64,000 bases of DNA from Eriocheir sinensis (GCF_024679095.1 NC_066513.1:5480482-5544481); one strand, 5' to 3'; positions 31,592 through 43,519 are shown, counted from the first letter of the stretch. Numbers and translations: made by a program. The notes: generated by a model from the sequence alone, not told the origin.

Positions 31592-32498
31592 TGTCATGAT
31601 TTCATTATTCAAGGAATAGACCGTGGAAAAATACCGCGGAAATGACCGCCATTTTGATTGAGAGAGCGGGAACTAAGCCTTCACCAAGGCGGGAAAACAG
31701 GCAGGCGGGAGCAGCGAGCTTTTCAAATCATTTCGTTATTAATGCCAAAGCTGAGCTATGTGTGGGATGCATGACCCACTAATACCAAGTGCATGTGTTA
31801 GGTTATTAATAAATAATAAATCCATAGTCGTTAGGGCGTTTTAGCGTAAGTGTTGCACAGAAAACGAGATGTCACTATGGCGAGAGCTGGCATCTTGACC
31901 GCGGCCGGGGCGCTGAGCATTGTGGGTCCCGCCGTCATCTTCCAAGCATCTTCCAACCAGACTCCAACGCAACTAGACGTTCCCCACCAACCTCCCGCGC
32001 CACGCTGTTCATCGTGGTGGTCATTCCAGCCTTGTAGTATCCACAAGTAAGTGAGGCTGTGTACTACAGGCGAGAGACGCCCGTGGGAGGTAAGGAGGGC
32101 ACGGCGTGTTGCAGAGAGGAACGAGAGAGGACTGAAGAAAGACTCCAGAGCTGCAGACCACGAGGTAGATCAGGTGTGGCTCCTTCTCCCACCTACAGTT
32201 AAGTAATCTATTTGCTTAGGATGTTTTAAGATATATAGCTAGGTTGCTGTGTGCCTGGTATTAATTAATTAATTCTTAATTTCCAGAGAGTTTCTTTGTT
32301 GCTTTAAATAAACTTAAGACCAGGTTGATCTGGTCTTTGCTTAACCAATGAGAGATGTGACTGGTCAGAATTTAAATAATAAGTGACTAGGAGGGGCTGC
32401 GAGTCTGAGAACTCAATTTGCAGATACTTTATATTATATTTTTTCATTGCTGAGAATTTACGGATTTTCGAAAGTCCAGACCTTTCAAGAACCCCACA
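31592..32498 (+). mobile_element. Gmr1-like element, 3' LTR
   Basis: A 907-bp LTR with the same TG...CA ends as the 5' copy. It is followed by the duplication CTCAG at 32499-32503 and then by more of the tandem units found left of the element. The complete element is 27016-32498, 5483 bp. Confidence 0.95.
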
Positions 32499-32984
32499 CT
32501 CAGCCACCACCAAACCTAAGAAACTGCCTATGGAAATACTAACACAACTTACCTTACCTTCTCCCCTAGATATCCCTTGCCTCAGTCCATGCAGGGGGCA
32601 GAACATGCAGGCGACGAAGGAGTAACCTCACCTGGGAAAAGGGACAACACAATGACCAGGTGAAAACAATCGTCAATACAAACTCCCTCCCCAATCCATC
32701 CCCTTTGCAGCAGTCACCACAGTACCCGTTAGCCAGGCCCTGATACACACGAAGTTTTCTTCCTGTCAACTACTGGTAATAAGCAGGAAGCTTACTTGTC
32801 GAGATTTTGTAGAGGATTATTTATTTTTTTTAGGCTCACGAGGATATTTTTTTCTTTCTTTTATCTAATGTATTTTGTTGTTCTCTTCTTGTTTTCGTGG
32901 CTTACCCATGGGTTGTAGACATGCTATTGTATAACATAATTTGTTAACCCTGATGAACCCTACAACATGGCATTATACACAAAG

Positions 32985-33110
32985 TCAGCTTTTTTTTTTT
33001 TTGTACGTCTTGGCCTGTGGCGAAGGTAGGCCTTCATAGTAGGGCCTGATGGTCGGCCCCAGCCCGTTGTGGCGCAGGCAAGTGTTTATAGTGGCGCCAT
33101 CTTTACTTTT
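32985..33110 (-). mobile_element. SINE family A 3' fragment
   Basis: On the minus strand it reads the 3' body of family A (TTGCCTGCGCCACAACGGGC, then GGCCGACCATCAGGCCC). The tRNA head is absent, so it is 5'-truncated. On the plus strand it is preceded by a T run (the reversed A tail). Confidence 0.75.
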
Positions 33111-33309
33111 CAGCATTTTCCATTTTATACCCCTGGTTGCATAATATAAATTGTTGGGGGGTGTTGGAGGGTCATGTGACGCCGATCTAGCACAGTTTTT
33201 TGTGCTATTAACACGTGTTATTTACAGAAAAGGAAACGCCTCAAGACCACGAAACAAACAAACAAAAAAAAAAAACCTTAAGGCGTTGCTCCAACCAAAG
33301 CAACTAGAA

Positions 33310-33628
33310 CAAAAGTCCAGAAGAGAGGTCAATTCCACATGAAGAGATGTCTTGACACTCATTCCTTAAAGGAGGTCGAGTCATAGGCAGGAGGAAATGC
33401 AGACAAAGGAAAGCTGTTTCAGAGTTTACCAGCGGGAGGGATACAACAACGAAGGTGCTGGTTAACTCTTGTATAAGTGATTTGGACACTATAGGAGTGA
33501 GGCATGCAGTTGGCAAGTTCAGAAGAGCAGTCAGCATTAAAATATCGGTAGAAGATAGAAAGATATGCAACATTGCGGCGGATTTTAAGTGGTAGGAGAC
33601 TATCAATAAGACGATACATAGAGCCTTA
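33310..33628 (-). pseudogene. Jockey-like LINE copy, 3' part
   Basis: The minus strand reads the C-terminal region: LIDSLLPLKIRRNVAYLSIF, YRYFNADCSSELANCMP and QITYTRVNQHLRCCIPPAGK, parallel to 25.5-25.87 kb. It is separated from its upstream part (34968-35878) by the Harbinger-like element. Confidence 0.85.
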
Positions 33629-34964
33629 AGCCCCGTTCACACTGTGCCGATTCTGGGCCACGACAACCCAGTAACTTCTGCATTTGACAAGTCGGCTCCC
33701 ACGCTCTAAGAATTTTTTGGCGTCTTGGTGTCGGCTACCATGATTCCCGACTGTCTGGGACATTCGGCCAACTAGTTGGCAGAATGTCTGCGACATGCTG
33801 CTAACTAGTCTCAAGACGAGTCTAAACGGTCAATTTTTGAAATGGCGCCATATCTACGACAACCACGAATCTGCCGACCGATTGGCCGACAGTCGCAGAC
33901 GGTCTTGACGACAGTCTCCCAGAGTGTCTGTCAACTGGTTAGCCGACCAGCTGGCTGACAGTTGCCAAGGAGTTGGCCGACGGTCTTCTTGAGGGTCTTC
34001 GCGACTGTCTTGGCGACTGTTTTGGCGGCAGCCTTGCCGTTCCTGAAAATAAGGAATCGCTCTGTATTTGAGAATGAAAGGTATCGTTCCGTTTTGAACC
34101 AATACGGTACGGAATTTGCTCCGTACGATATTTTGTTATCTGAATGGTCAAGCAGATAAAATCCAGTATCTTAAAATTTAGTGAGCGCATTTTTCGTAAA
34201 ATTTCCCATAGGTTCGTCCTAAAATACGTGTAAAATACGCGACGTAACGTCCCTCGCCCCTCCCTCTCGCCTCCACCAGCAGCGTGCTGCGGCTGTCACT
34301 CATTGCATGCTCGAGAAATTTTAGGGTTGCCACCCGTTCCTTTAAATATGGATCCATTCCGAATTTGAGAGTGAAATGTTGCATTCCACATTTTTCTGAC
34401 CTCAGGGTGGCAACCCTAGTTGTGTCATTCAACACAAGAGAGATCGAGGCAAAAGAAGTGCGTGCGTACTGTGCGGCTCCAACCTTTGTGCCAGCGAAAC
34501 GTAACCATGCCCAGAAGTTGTTATTGTGCTTGTGATTGCAAAATAAAAAGTATAAATTTCTTGATGGCGGTAGTGTTTGCCAATATTTCTGAGCCGACAG
34601 TCGTCACAAACGTCCTTCATTAGGCGAAGACTCGTCACGACAGTCCCTCATCATTGTTAAGTAGTCGGCACAGACGACTGTGCCGACAGGAAACGGTAAA
34701 AAATTGAAAAAATGGCCCCGACAGTCGTCACGACTGTCTCAAGACAAGCTAAGACTGTTGAAGACAGTCTTGACGACTGCCCCGGACCTTCCTCAGACGT
34801 CAACCGGAAGTGACGGTTGGTCCAGACGTCGGCGCATCATTCGGCAACAGTCTGAAGACCTCTTTCAAGACATGCCCGACCCTTTCACATCAACACCCAA
34901 GACCTCGTGTACCCTAGAGTCGCGGGATGTCGTGGCTCAGAGTCAGCACAGTGTGAACGGGATT
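33629..34964. mobile_element. Harbinger-like non-autonomous element, long copy (1336 bp)
   Basis: Termini AGCCCCGTTCACACTGTGCC at the left and, read inward from the right, AATCCCGTTCACACTGTGCT; the similarity continues for about 40 bp (GGCCACGACA). TTA flanks both ends (33626-33628 and 34965-34967), the TWA target of PIF/Harbinger. The minus-strand LINE frame runs on correctly once the insert and one TTA are removed. The interior is rich in GACTGTC/GACAGTC motifs and has no transposase. A shorter relative is at 42541-42874. An inner inverted-repeat unit sits at 34323-34417. Confidence 0.9.
34323..34417. mobile_element. Small foldback unit nested in the Harbinger-like element
   Basis: AGGGTTGCCACCC at the left and GGGTGGCAACCCT at the right enclose about 70 bp, giving 13-bp inverted ends. 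The flanking target duplication is not clear. It may be a very small MITE. Confidence 0.6.
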
Positions 34965-34967
34965 TTA

Positions 34968-35878
34968 GACTCCACTCAATTTAAGAGGGAGGTATATGTG
35001 GAGCCCCCCACACGTTCGATGCATACTCCATACGAGGGAGGACAAGGCCCCTGTATATGGACAGCATCTATGCGGGGGAAAAGAACTGTCGGAGACCATA
35101 CAGAACGCCTAACCTCGAGGAAATTGATTTATTGAGAGAACATATATGAAAATTTCTGTTAAGATTTTGAGTTAAGGATAGACCGATGATATTTAGTGTT
35201 GGAGAAAGTGACGGCTGAGGGTTTTCGAAAAATAGGGGTTATGTGTTTTGAAGATTGTGTAGAGTAGATAGGTGGAGAAATTGCGTTTTTGAGGCGTTAA
35301 AAACAACAGGTTTCTCCTAAGCCAATAAAAAAATGAGAGCAAGATCTAAGGTTAAGCGTTCTGCAGCCTCCAGTCTGGAGTCTGATAATTCCAGTTGGAA
35401 GGGTATTCTGGTGAAAGAAGTTGAATAATGCAGAGTAGAGTCATTAGCGTACGAGTGTATAGGACATTTCATTGTGGAAAGAAGATCATTGATGAAAAAC
35501 AGAAAAGAAAGTGGGAGATAGGACAGAGACCTGCGGGACACCGCTGTTGATAGGTTTAGGGGAAGAATAGTGACCGTCTACCACTGTAGAGACAGAACGG
35601 TCGGAAAGGAGATAAAAGTACAGAGAGAGGGATAGAATCCGTAGGAGGGCAGTTTAAAAAGCAAATATTTGTGCCAGACTCTATCGAAAGCTCTCAATAT
35701 GTCTAAGGCAATTGAAAAGGTTTCACCGAAACGGTAAAGAGAGGATGACAAAGGGTCAGTTAAAAGGCAAGATCATCGGTTGAATACCCCTTACGAAACA
35801 CATACTGGCGATCAGATATAGAGTCAAAAGTGGATAGATGCTTATGAATCTTTCGGTTAAGGATATAATCAATCCTAG
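34968..35878 (-). pseudogene. Jockey-like LINE copy, reverse transcriptase part
   Basis: Minus-strand palm and thumb of the same LINE family as 23.86-25.94 kb: SISDRQYVFRKGYSTDDLAF near 35850, SYLPLSFLFFINDLLSTMKC and SYANDSTLHYSTSFTR (catalytic YxDD now YAND) in 35541-35317, and the GGSTYTS block just above 34968. It is 5'-truncated at about 35878, with stops and frame changes. It continues at 33628 after the Harbinger-like insert. Confidence 0.85.
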
Positions 35879-35948
35879 TATAACTACAACTACAATAACA
35901 GAACCAACGCTCCTCTTCCAAGGCCGCCACGCACTCAACCATTTCCTG

Positions 35949-36380
<432 letters not shown>

Positions 36381-36417
36381 AATAAATAAATAAATAATTA
36401 AATTAAAAAAAAAAAAA

Positions 36418-36462
36418 AATATATATATATATAGATATATATATATATATATATATATAGAT

Positions 36463-36541
<79 letters not shown>
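36418..36541. repeat. Poly(A), (AT)n with GATA, then (AC)n
   Basis: An A run, an AT array interrupted by GATA, and a 28-bp AC array. Confidence 0.95.
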
Positions 36542-36544
<3 letters not shown>

Positions 36545-36910
36545 ACCATATGTACAACGTTCATATGCTCGGAAATAAATTTCCTCACCAACAGAGATAC
36601 GCCAGTCCTCGTCGACAGACCGACTTGGTCGGCTAGATTTCGATAGCCGATAGAGTCGATCTGTCGGCTCCCTGCGACGGGCCACCTTTGGCAAAGGCCC
36701 GTGCCCCCTCGTGCAAGAGGGAGCAATCTCCCCCCCACCCCCCCCTCCTCACCAACGGAGTCACCACCAGGTTTAAAGTCGTTTCTCTAAACCTATCTAG
36801 ACGGCCTTAACGGACCCATACGGCGTTATACCAGCTATAACGTTTGCTGCCAGAAAACTCACAAACAGCAATATTTGGTTTTCTCAGTAGCGGCCTAGGC
36901 TGCCGCTACA

Positions 36911-36931
36911 AATTGGTGACCTCCGAAGCTG
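36911..36931 (+). promoter_or_regulatory. Candidate primer binding site of CsRn1-like gypsy
   Basis: TGGTGACCTCCGAAG begins at 36914, four bases after a CCGCTACA sequence that could be the end of a 5' LTR. CsRn1/Kabuki elements use a tRNA-Trp site that starts TGGTGACCCCGA. The match is good at the start and imperfect later. No second LTR is visible downstream, so the LTR itself is not annotated. Confidence 0.5.
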
Positions 36932-36959
36932 AGTAACGAGTTACACCTCGGTTCTTTCA

Positions 36960-37820
36960 AATTCTGCCGACGTCGCCGCCCGCGCCGCCGTCGTTGCTGG
37001 CTATGGTCTGTCTCCCACGTCGCAGCCCAGTTACCATTCCTGGAGGATCCGCCGGCCCACAGCAGGCCGCCCTCCGCCTCCGGCCTTCCCCACGTGACTC
37101 GTAGCTACCGCAATGCCGGCAGGATCCAGCGCCTCGACGCGCCCAGCCTCGTGACCCGAGGGTCTCCCGCCGCCGGCAGGCTCCCGCATCGCCCCGCTCC
37201 ACCTCGCCTCGGCCCACCCCGAGGATTCAACAAGCAGCCCCGCCCGCACGCAGGTGTCGACTTACTCACCGTGGTACCTCGCCACTCCCAGCCCAGCCCC
37301 AGGCAGCCATTCCAACGCCGCCCCTATGGCTGTCATCTTCGCCATTGTACTTCACCAGCCCAACCCAGCCTCTCCATCGTACTGCAGCCGGTCTGACCGC
37401 CGCCTCGCGCCCACGGCTGCCTCCCTCCTTCGCCAGCCCGGCACACCAGTCACTTGCCGCCTCATCAGCCTCCTGCCGCTGTGATCCCCGGCTCTCTTGC
37501 CGTCGCCTTCCTACCTCCGCGGCATCGCCTTCACCACTGCTGTTCCTGCAGCGGCCCTCCAGCCGCCGTGGTCTCTGGCATTCGCCAGCGCCTCCTCTTG
37601 ACCCGCGGAATGTGTAGTGACGCTGAAGACAGTGCAGTGTGTGCTTGTTCAGTGATGCCCTGGCATGACAAGCCAGCGCCAGTGCAGTGACGCCCACGGG
37701 TTAACCGCCTGAGCGAGTGAGTGTAATAGTGACGCCCCTCCCGGCAGTGCTCCCCGTCGGTATTCAGTGCTTCCCCGACGTAGTATACCACTCAGTGCTG
37801 TGCTCCGTTACACATCCGGG
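36960..37820 (+). other. GC-rich leader of CsRn1-like gypsy
   Basis: A strongly GC-rich, CpG-rich stretch (many CCGCCG blocks) between the candidate primer site and the Gag remnant. Its composition stands out sharply from the AT-rich neighbourhood. Long frames on several strands come from composition only. It probably is the 5' leader plus remnants of missing Gag sequence. Confidence 0.5.
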
Positions 37821-38430
37821 ATGCCTGACGTGACTCTCGGCCTCCTGCCGCCGCGGCCCCTGGCTACACTGCCAGCGCCTCTAGACGCGGCCGAGGCCTC
37901 CACAGCTGTCACCGACCCTGCCCTAACGTGCCCCTCCAAGGTGTCCGACGACGACGCTGCGCAGGGCGTGGCCAGCCTCCATGCCCCCACCGTCACCAGC
38001 GACAGTCTGACCCACCAGCTCAAGGCTCTTATCACCAAGCTACGAACGGAGGTCAGCACGCTCAGGGAGGACATCAGGAGCTAACGACGCCAGTCCTCGT
38101 CGCTACACAGCCACTCCTCGTCACCGCACAGCCACTCGTCGTTACCACACAGCGACTCCTCGTCACCACACCACCATTCCTGGTCACAACACCACTCCTC
38201 GTCACCCCGCCGCCATCGCTCCACCTCCAGTAGTAGTCCCTCACACAGCCCTGGCGTCTACTACTACCACAGGAGGTTCGGCAAGGATGCCAGGAAGTTC
38301 ACGTCCCCTTGCAGCCTCCAGGATTCTTCACAACAGCCCCGGCAGGCCCTGACAGCGCACAGCGTCCGCCAACACACATCGAAGCTGTTCAACATCCTCG
38401 AGCCACTCTCTCGCACCAACTTCCTCATCG
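37821..38430 (+). pseudogene. CsRn1-like gypsy: Gag remnant
   Basis: 37821-38084 encodes a short Gag end with a leucine-rich helix (LTHQLKALITKLRTEVSTLR), then a Ser/His-rich region and, in another frame, YYYHRRFGKDARKFTSPC, the C-x-W/Y-Y-H-x-x-F-G-x-x-A-x-x-C/F-x-x-P-C nucleocapsid signature of CsRn1-type Gag. The capsid domain that normally precedes the helix is missing, so most of Gag has been deleted. Confidence 0.7.
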
Positions 38431-39640
38431 ACACTGGAGTCGAAGTCAGCGTCCTCCCCGCCAGACCAGGCCAGAGGTCCTTGCCAACCATCGTTCGCCT
38501 CTACGCGGCTAACGGCACGGGGATCCCTGTCTTTAAGAAACAGACACTCCAGCTGAACCTTAACCTTCGCCGGTCGTTCGAGTGGACCTTCTACGTGGCA
38601 ACAGTTTCGCAACCAATCCTAGGCGCCAACTTCCTGACACATCACAATCTCCTGATCGACCTCAAGAGTCGCAAGCTGCTGGACCCGCTGACATCCGTCT
38701 CCACCAGAACCAGGCCAGCAGCAGGAGAAAGCACCCACATCTCCACCATCAGTGCAGACAACCGGTTTGCGTCTCTCCTGTTGTCCTTCCCGACGTTGAC
38801 GCAGCCACACACAGCCAACAAGCCTGTGAAGCACCACGTCACGCACCACATCGAGACGACCGGACCACAAACATACGCCAAGGCTCGCCGCTTAGCTCCA
38901 AAACGCTACCAACAAGCCAAGGTCGAGTTCGAGTCTCTGATGCGCCAAAGTGTTATCCACCCCAGCTCAAGCAACTGGTCGCCTGCCCTCCACGTCGTTC
39001 CCAAGAAGAACGGTGACATGCGACCATGCGGTGACTACCGAGCCCTCAACTCGCGCACTGTCATGAATCGTTATCCGGTGCCAAATATTCAGGAGTTCTC
39101 CTCACAGCTTGCTGGCTCCACCCTCTTCTCTAGGATCGACCTCATCACAGCCTTCCATCAAATTCCGGTCAACCCAGTGGACATCCCGAAGGCAGCCATA
39201 ATTACACCTTTCGGCTTGTACGAGTACGTACGGATGCCCTTTGGACTCAAGAACTCTGCCCAAACCTTCCAGAGGTTCATGGACGAAGTACTGCGAGGAC
39301 TGACATTCTGCTTCGCCTACATCGACGACGTCCTCATCGCCTGTCCTGACGCTGACACACATCGCCAACATCTCGAGTAAGTTTTCACCCGTCTCCAGGA
39401 CTACGGCATCCAGATCAGCGTCGACAAGTCAGAGTTCGATGCTACCTCCGTCGATTTCCTCGGCCACACCGTCTCTCCTTCAGGCATCACTCCCATCTCT
39501 TCACGAAGTGACGCCATCCAACAGTTCCCGAAGCCAACAACTCAGCGCCAGCTCAAGCAGTTCCTCGGGATAATCATCTACTACAATCGCTTCATTCCAC
39601 GCTGCGCGCTCATCTTTCAGCCACTCTACTCCATGCTCAA
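38400..39640 (+). pseudogene. CsRn1-like gypsy: protease and reverse transcriptase
   Basis: The protease active site reads NFLIDTGVEVSVLPA (about 38420). 38481-39380 is one frame: ATVSQPILGANFLTHHNLLI ends the protease, then AKARRLAPKRYQQAKVEFE, GDMRPCGDYRALNSRTVMNR, LFSRIDLITAFHQIPV and FCFAYIDDVLIACPDAD with intact YIDD. A TAA at 39378-39380 is read over in the same frame and the connection domain continues (SVDFLGHTVSPSGI, RQLKQFLGIIIYYNRFIP) until a frameshift near 39650. The clade call (CsRn1/Kabuki) rests on these blocks and the Gag signature. Confidence 0.9.
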
Positions 39641-39651
39641 GCCCTGCAAGA

Positions 39652-40245
39652 GAGGCCATGCAGTCCGTCACACTCGCCTGGACTCCCGAAGCTGACGACG
39701 CCTTCCTCAAAGCCAAAGAAGCACTCAAGGGTGTTACTACACTCAGCTCCCCTACTCCAGACGCCACTACTTCAATTTCAACGGATGCCTCAGAGACCGG
39801 CGTTGGTGGAGTCTTGCAGCAGCACGTAAACGGAGCCTGGAGACCCATTGCATTCTTCTCACAGAAACTCAACAACGCCGAAAAGAAGTACAGCGCCTTC
39901 GACAGAGAACTTCTCGCCATTTACAAGGCTGTCAAGCGCTTCAGATACTTTGTCGAAGGCCGGGAATTTCACGTTTACACCCATCACAAGCCTCTTGCCA
40001 CAACCTTCATTAACAACAAGTCTACCTACACTCACAGACAGCTGCGCCACATCGACCTCATCTCTCAATTCACTACAGACAACCGGTACGTCAGAGGCGA
40101 AGACAACATCCCCGCCGACGCTCTCTCCCGTAACATCTCTGCAACATTTTCCTCCCTCATCGATTATGCCGCCATTGCTGCAGACCAAGTCGACAACGCC
40201 AAGCTACAGCAATTGAAAGACAACCCCACATTGTCGAGTTCCCCG
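39652..40245 (+). pseudogene. CsRn1-like gypsy: RNase H
   Basis: Frame after the shift: LAWTPEADDAFLKAKEAL, SISTDASETGVGGVLQQ (first catalytic Asp), KYSAFDRELLAIYKAVKRFR (catalytic Glu), FHVYTHHKPLATTF (the family has TDHKPL; the Asp is His here) and NIPADALSRN. The loss of one catalytic Asp would abolish activity. A second frameshift at about 40245 leads into integrase. Confidence 0.88.
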
Positions 40246-41438
40246 GGACCAACGTGCACCTCTACGCTGACGCATCTACCGACACTATCCGGCCTTACCT
40301 ACCGATGAATCACCGGTATCCTCTCTTCCGCCAGCTGCACGACCTCTCTCACCCCGGGATACGAGCGTCACAACGCATGGTGTCCTCGCGTTTCATTTGG
40401 ACGGGGATAAACAAGGACGTCAGAGACTGGACCCGCACCTGCGTCCAGTGCCAGGCTTCAAAGTTAACGCGCCACACCGTCTCGCCTCCAGCAGCGTTCA
40501 CGCCTCAATCCTCCAGGCTCGAACACGTCCACGTGAACCTCGTTGGCCCACTTCCACACTCCAACGGCTACAAGTACCTCCTCACCTGCGTTGACAGGTT
40601 CACACGCTGGTCCGAAGCTGTCCCGGTCGAGGACATAACGACGGACACCATCGCCAGAGCCTTCGTAAACACCTGGGTGTCGCGCTGCGGTACCCCTCTC
40701 AACTTCACATCCGACCGTGGAAGCCAGTTCGAGTCGAGCCTGTGGAACAAGGTCATGTCCATACTTGGAATCAAGCAGATCAGAACCGCCAGCTACCATC
40801 CTCAGTCCAATGGTCTTGTCGAACGCTTCCACCGCCAACTCAAGGCCTCCCTGGCAGCAACAGTACAATACCGCAGCGACTGGACCACGACTCTGCCCTT
40901 AGCTCTCCTCGGCATACGGACGTCCCTCAAGGAGGACTTTGGCCACTCCTCTGCAGAGCTCCTGTACGGCACCACTCTCCGCCTTCCAGGAGAGGCTCTC
41001 TCGCCCACTCCTGGCCCTCCCTGCGACATCCAGGACTACGCCAGGAACCTCAAGGACGCCATGCAGAGACTCCAACCAGTGCCGACACGTACATCACCCT
41101 CCAAGACGTCCGTGAGCCAGGACCTCGACATTTGCACACACGTGTTCGTTCGGGTGGACGCCGCAAAGAAGCCTCTACAGCAGCCATATGACGGTCCGTT
41201 CGCCGTCACCAGGAGGACGCGTAAACACATCACAATTAACCGCCACGGCAAATCCGATGTCATCGCCATCGAGCGGGTCAAGCCGCGTACCTCCTGCGGC
41301 CGGATCCTCCACCCACCAACACCGTGTCAGTGTCCCCCTGTCCAGTGCTTACAGACAAAATCTAGTGCCTCAAGAAAAAACATGTCAGTTACCTTTTTCA
41401 TTATAACTTTGCCTTTGGTGGTAGTTTCAATTGAATAA
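40246..41438 (+). pseudogene. CsRn1-like gypsy: integrase
   Basis: The zinc-binding region LHDLSHPGIRASQRMVSSRF and CVQCQ is intact. The catalytic core reads HVHVNLVGPLPHSNGYKYLL, where the family has Asp in place of the Asn, so the first catalytic residue is lost. The other two, FTSDRGSQFES and GLVERFHRQLK, are present. The C-terminal chromodomain-free tail includes VFVRVDAAKKPLQQPYDGPF. The frame then runs to a stop at 41436-41438. No polypurine tract or 3' LTR is recognisable beyond it, so the element is 3'-truncated or its LTR has decayed. Confidence 0.9.
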
Positions 41439-41444
41439 CAAAAG

Positions 41445-42537
41445 AAAAATTCTTCTTTTTTTAAATTTGCCATCATGGAAGTACCTAGTAAATACAAGGC
41501 GCTGTGAACAAGATGAACGTCAGTTGACTCATCTAATTACAAAGCAAATAACCCAGCATCTTTTATCTCACCGATCATTTATTCTTTGATATCAGTGGAC
41601 ATTTCTTCAATGCGTCGTGATAGTGTTGTCAGAAAGGGGCAATTGCTGATTTTTTTTCTCACAATCGACCCCAAGAACAAGATTAACCATCTTTAAAGCA
41701 CAATGTTTTATAAGAGTTTCGCCAATGGCATGTATTTATGTTTAGCTATTTCTAGTGACACCTCATAATATGAAGCCTTGCGTTTGAAATGCCCCACTTG
41801 AGTCTAGTTTCATTCGCTTCAAACTACATTCATGACGCTTGAAGAAGTTCACATCTTTAGCTGAATGTTAAGGTTGAGTCTTGTCAAGGAATCATTACCA
41901 AGTAGGCTACTTTATGACACAAAACACACTGGCCCTTTACAACATCCTTAACCAAGAAAAAGTAAACCCGTATTGTCTATAGTCCTCACATAAACTTCTT
42001 TTGGATTTCTTCCAATCTGCCATCATACCAGAGATTGTAGAAACCCAAGCTGCAAATATAGAAGCGGCCAATGCCCCGTATATTATGCTCGTCTAACACA
42101 CACAATACTTGGGCGTTAAGACCACCTCAGATTACGAATGTTGATATCGTGAAAAAAATTAACCATACCAAAAGCTTTAATGCCAATCAAATTACAAGAG
42201 TGGAAAGATGAACGAGCGTGAAATATCTATGACTCTATGATCAAGGCATGACCACAAATGAAATTGTAAAGACGTACATTTCCCCTTTTACGGAAGTAAT
42301 GTACTCTATGTGGTACTGGGCATACCCTTGGTCTGTATACATAACAAACCTATAGTATTTTCAACAGCAATGCGTTCTAAGTAGCCTACTCACTGGATCC
42401 TTCCTAAATTAAATCTATTACGGAAGTACTGCTAACAGCACCTGGAAAAGTACCTTGACTCAGCCTAGAGGCTCACTGGTGACTGGTAGAGGTCTACTGG
42501 TCTGAGTCAGAGTGAGCTGTCAGCAAACTGACCAAAG
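41445..42537. other. Unassigned AT-rich interval
   Basis: No frame, tandem array or terminal repeat recognised. It could hide a decayed LTR of the gypsy upstream, but I find no copy of the 5' region here. Confidence 0.4.
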
Positions 42538-42540
42538 TTA

Positions 42541-42874
42541 AGCCCCGTTCACACTGTACCAACTCTGGGCCACGACAACCCAGCGACTTTTCCATTTGAC
42601 AAGTTGGTTCCCACGCTCCAAGAAGGGGGGTGAGGTGTTATTGGGGTCTTGGTGTTTTGCCGATTGTCTAGGACATTCGGCCAACTAGTTGCCAGCATGT
42701 CGTGCTAACCCTCACGACTCAAGACTCCCGTCACGACGTCGGCGCAGCATTCGGCAACAGTCTCAAGACCTCTTTCAAGACATGCCCGACCCTTTCTCAT
42801 CAACACCCACGACCTCGTGTACCCTAGAGTCGTAGATAGTCGTGGCCCAGAGTCGGCACAGTGTGGACGGGGCT
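42541..42874. mobile_element. Harbinger-like MITE, short copy (334 bp)
   Basis: Ends AGCCCCGTTCACACTGTACC and, inward from the right, AGCCCCGTCCACACTGTGCC, with TTA on both sides (42538-42540 and 42875-42877). It shares terminal and internal sequence (CATTCGGCAACAGTCTCAAG-type, CCTCGTGTACCCTAGAGTCG) with the long copy at 33629-34964 and is an internally deleted relative. Confidence 0.92.
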
Positions 42875-42906
42875 TTACCCTGACGTGTAACGAACCTTAC
42901 CTAACC

Positions 42907-42910
<4 letters not shown>

Positions 42911-42970
<60 letters not shown>
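42911..42970. repeat. (CT)n microsatellite
   Basis: CT array of about 58 bp ending in CCCCC. Confidence 0.96.
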
Positions 42971-42971
<1 letters not shown>

Positions 42972-43051
42972 CCCATTATATACCGGGTATATCTTTTTTG
43001 CTTGTTAATTTTGTTTCTCATTATTTTCTTCTTTTTTCACTTTTTGAATAC

Positions 43052-43140
43052 TAGTTTTGAAGTTGTCCGTGGCATGGGCCCCCTGAGAACTGCCCATGGC
43101 CCACCAGCGGGCCATGGCCCACAGGTTGAAAACCACTGGC
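43052..43140. mobile_element. Possible small hAT-type MITE
   Basis: The right end read inward, CAGTGGTTTTCAACCTGTGG, resembles common hAT termini, and the left side (CTAGTTTTGAAGTTGTCCGT) is a decayed counterpart; both lead to GGCCATGG-type sequence. No clean 8-bp duplication was found. Confidence 0.4.
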
Positions 43141-43519
43141 CCGGTCCTAAGGGAACAACTCGGGCAGGTGTTGGGAAAATCAACCGAGTGGCAAAATCTA
43201 CGTAATTAAACTAAATTTATCTGATGGTAATTATACTCCAAGCGATCGGCGGTAGTCCGAGAGGGGATGCGCGCGGCTCTGGACGGAGAATGAAAGAGAC
43301 CAGCTTGGGCCCGTATCCTCGTCAACTATTAATACTAAACTTGGTATTAACTTTCGACTTTAGTATCAACTTCACTCTCAAAGTGTATCCTCACCAAATA
43401 TTAGCCTAATACCTACTATTAACTTCGGTATTAACCTGGGAGTGCTGGCGAGGACTTCTAAACACTTAATAGGAAAGTTAATAGTAAATCCCAGACCCAG
43501 ACCCATATCAAAATGGCCG

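Noticed and set aside
37031..38233. Multiple Pro/Ala/Arg-rich frames in the GC-rich block
   Set aside because: High GC content removes stop codons in all frames; only the short Gag pieces near 37.8-38.4 kb have family motifs.
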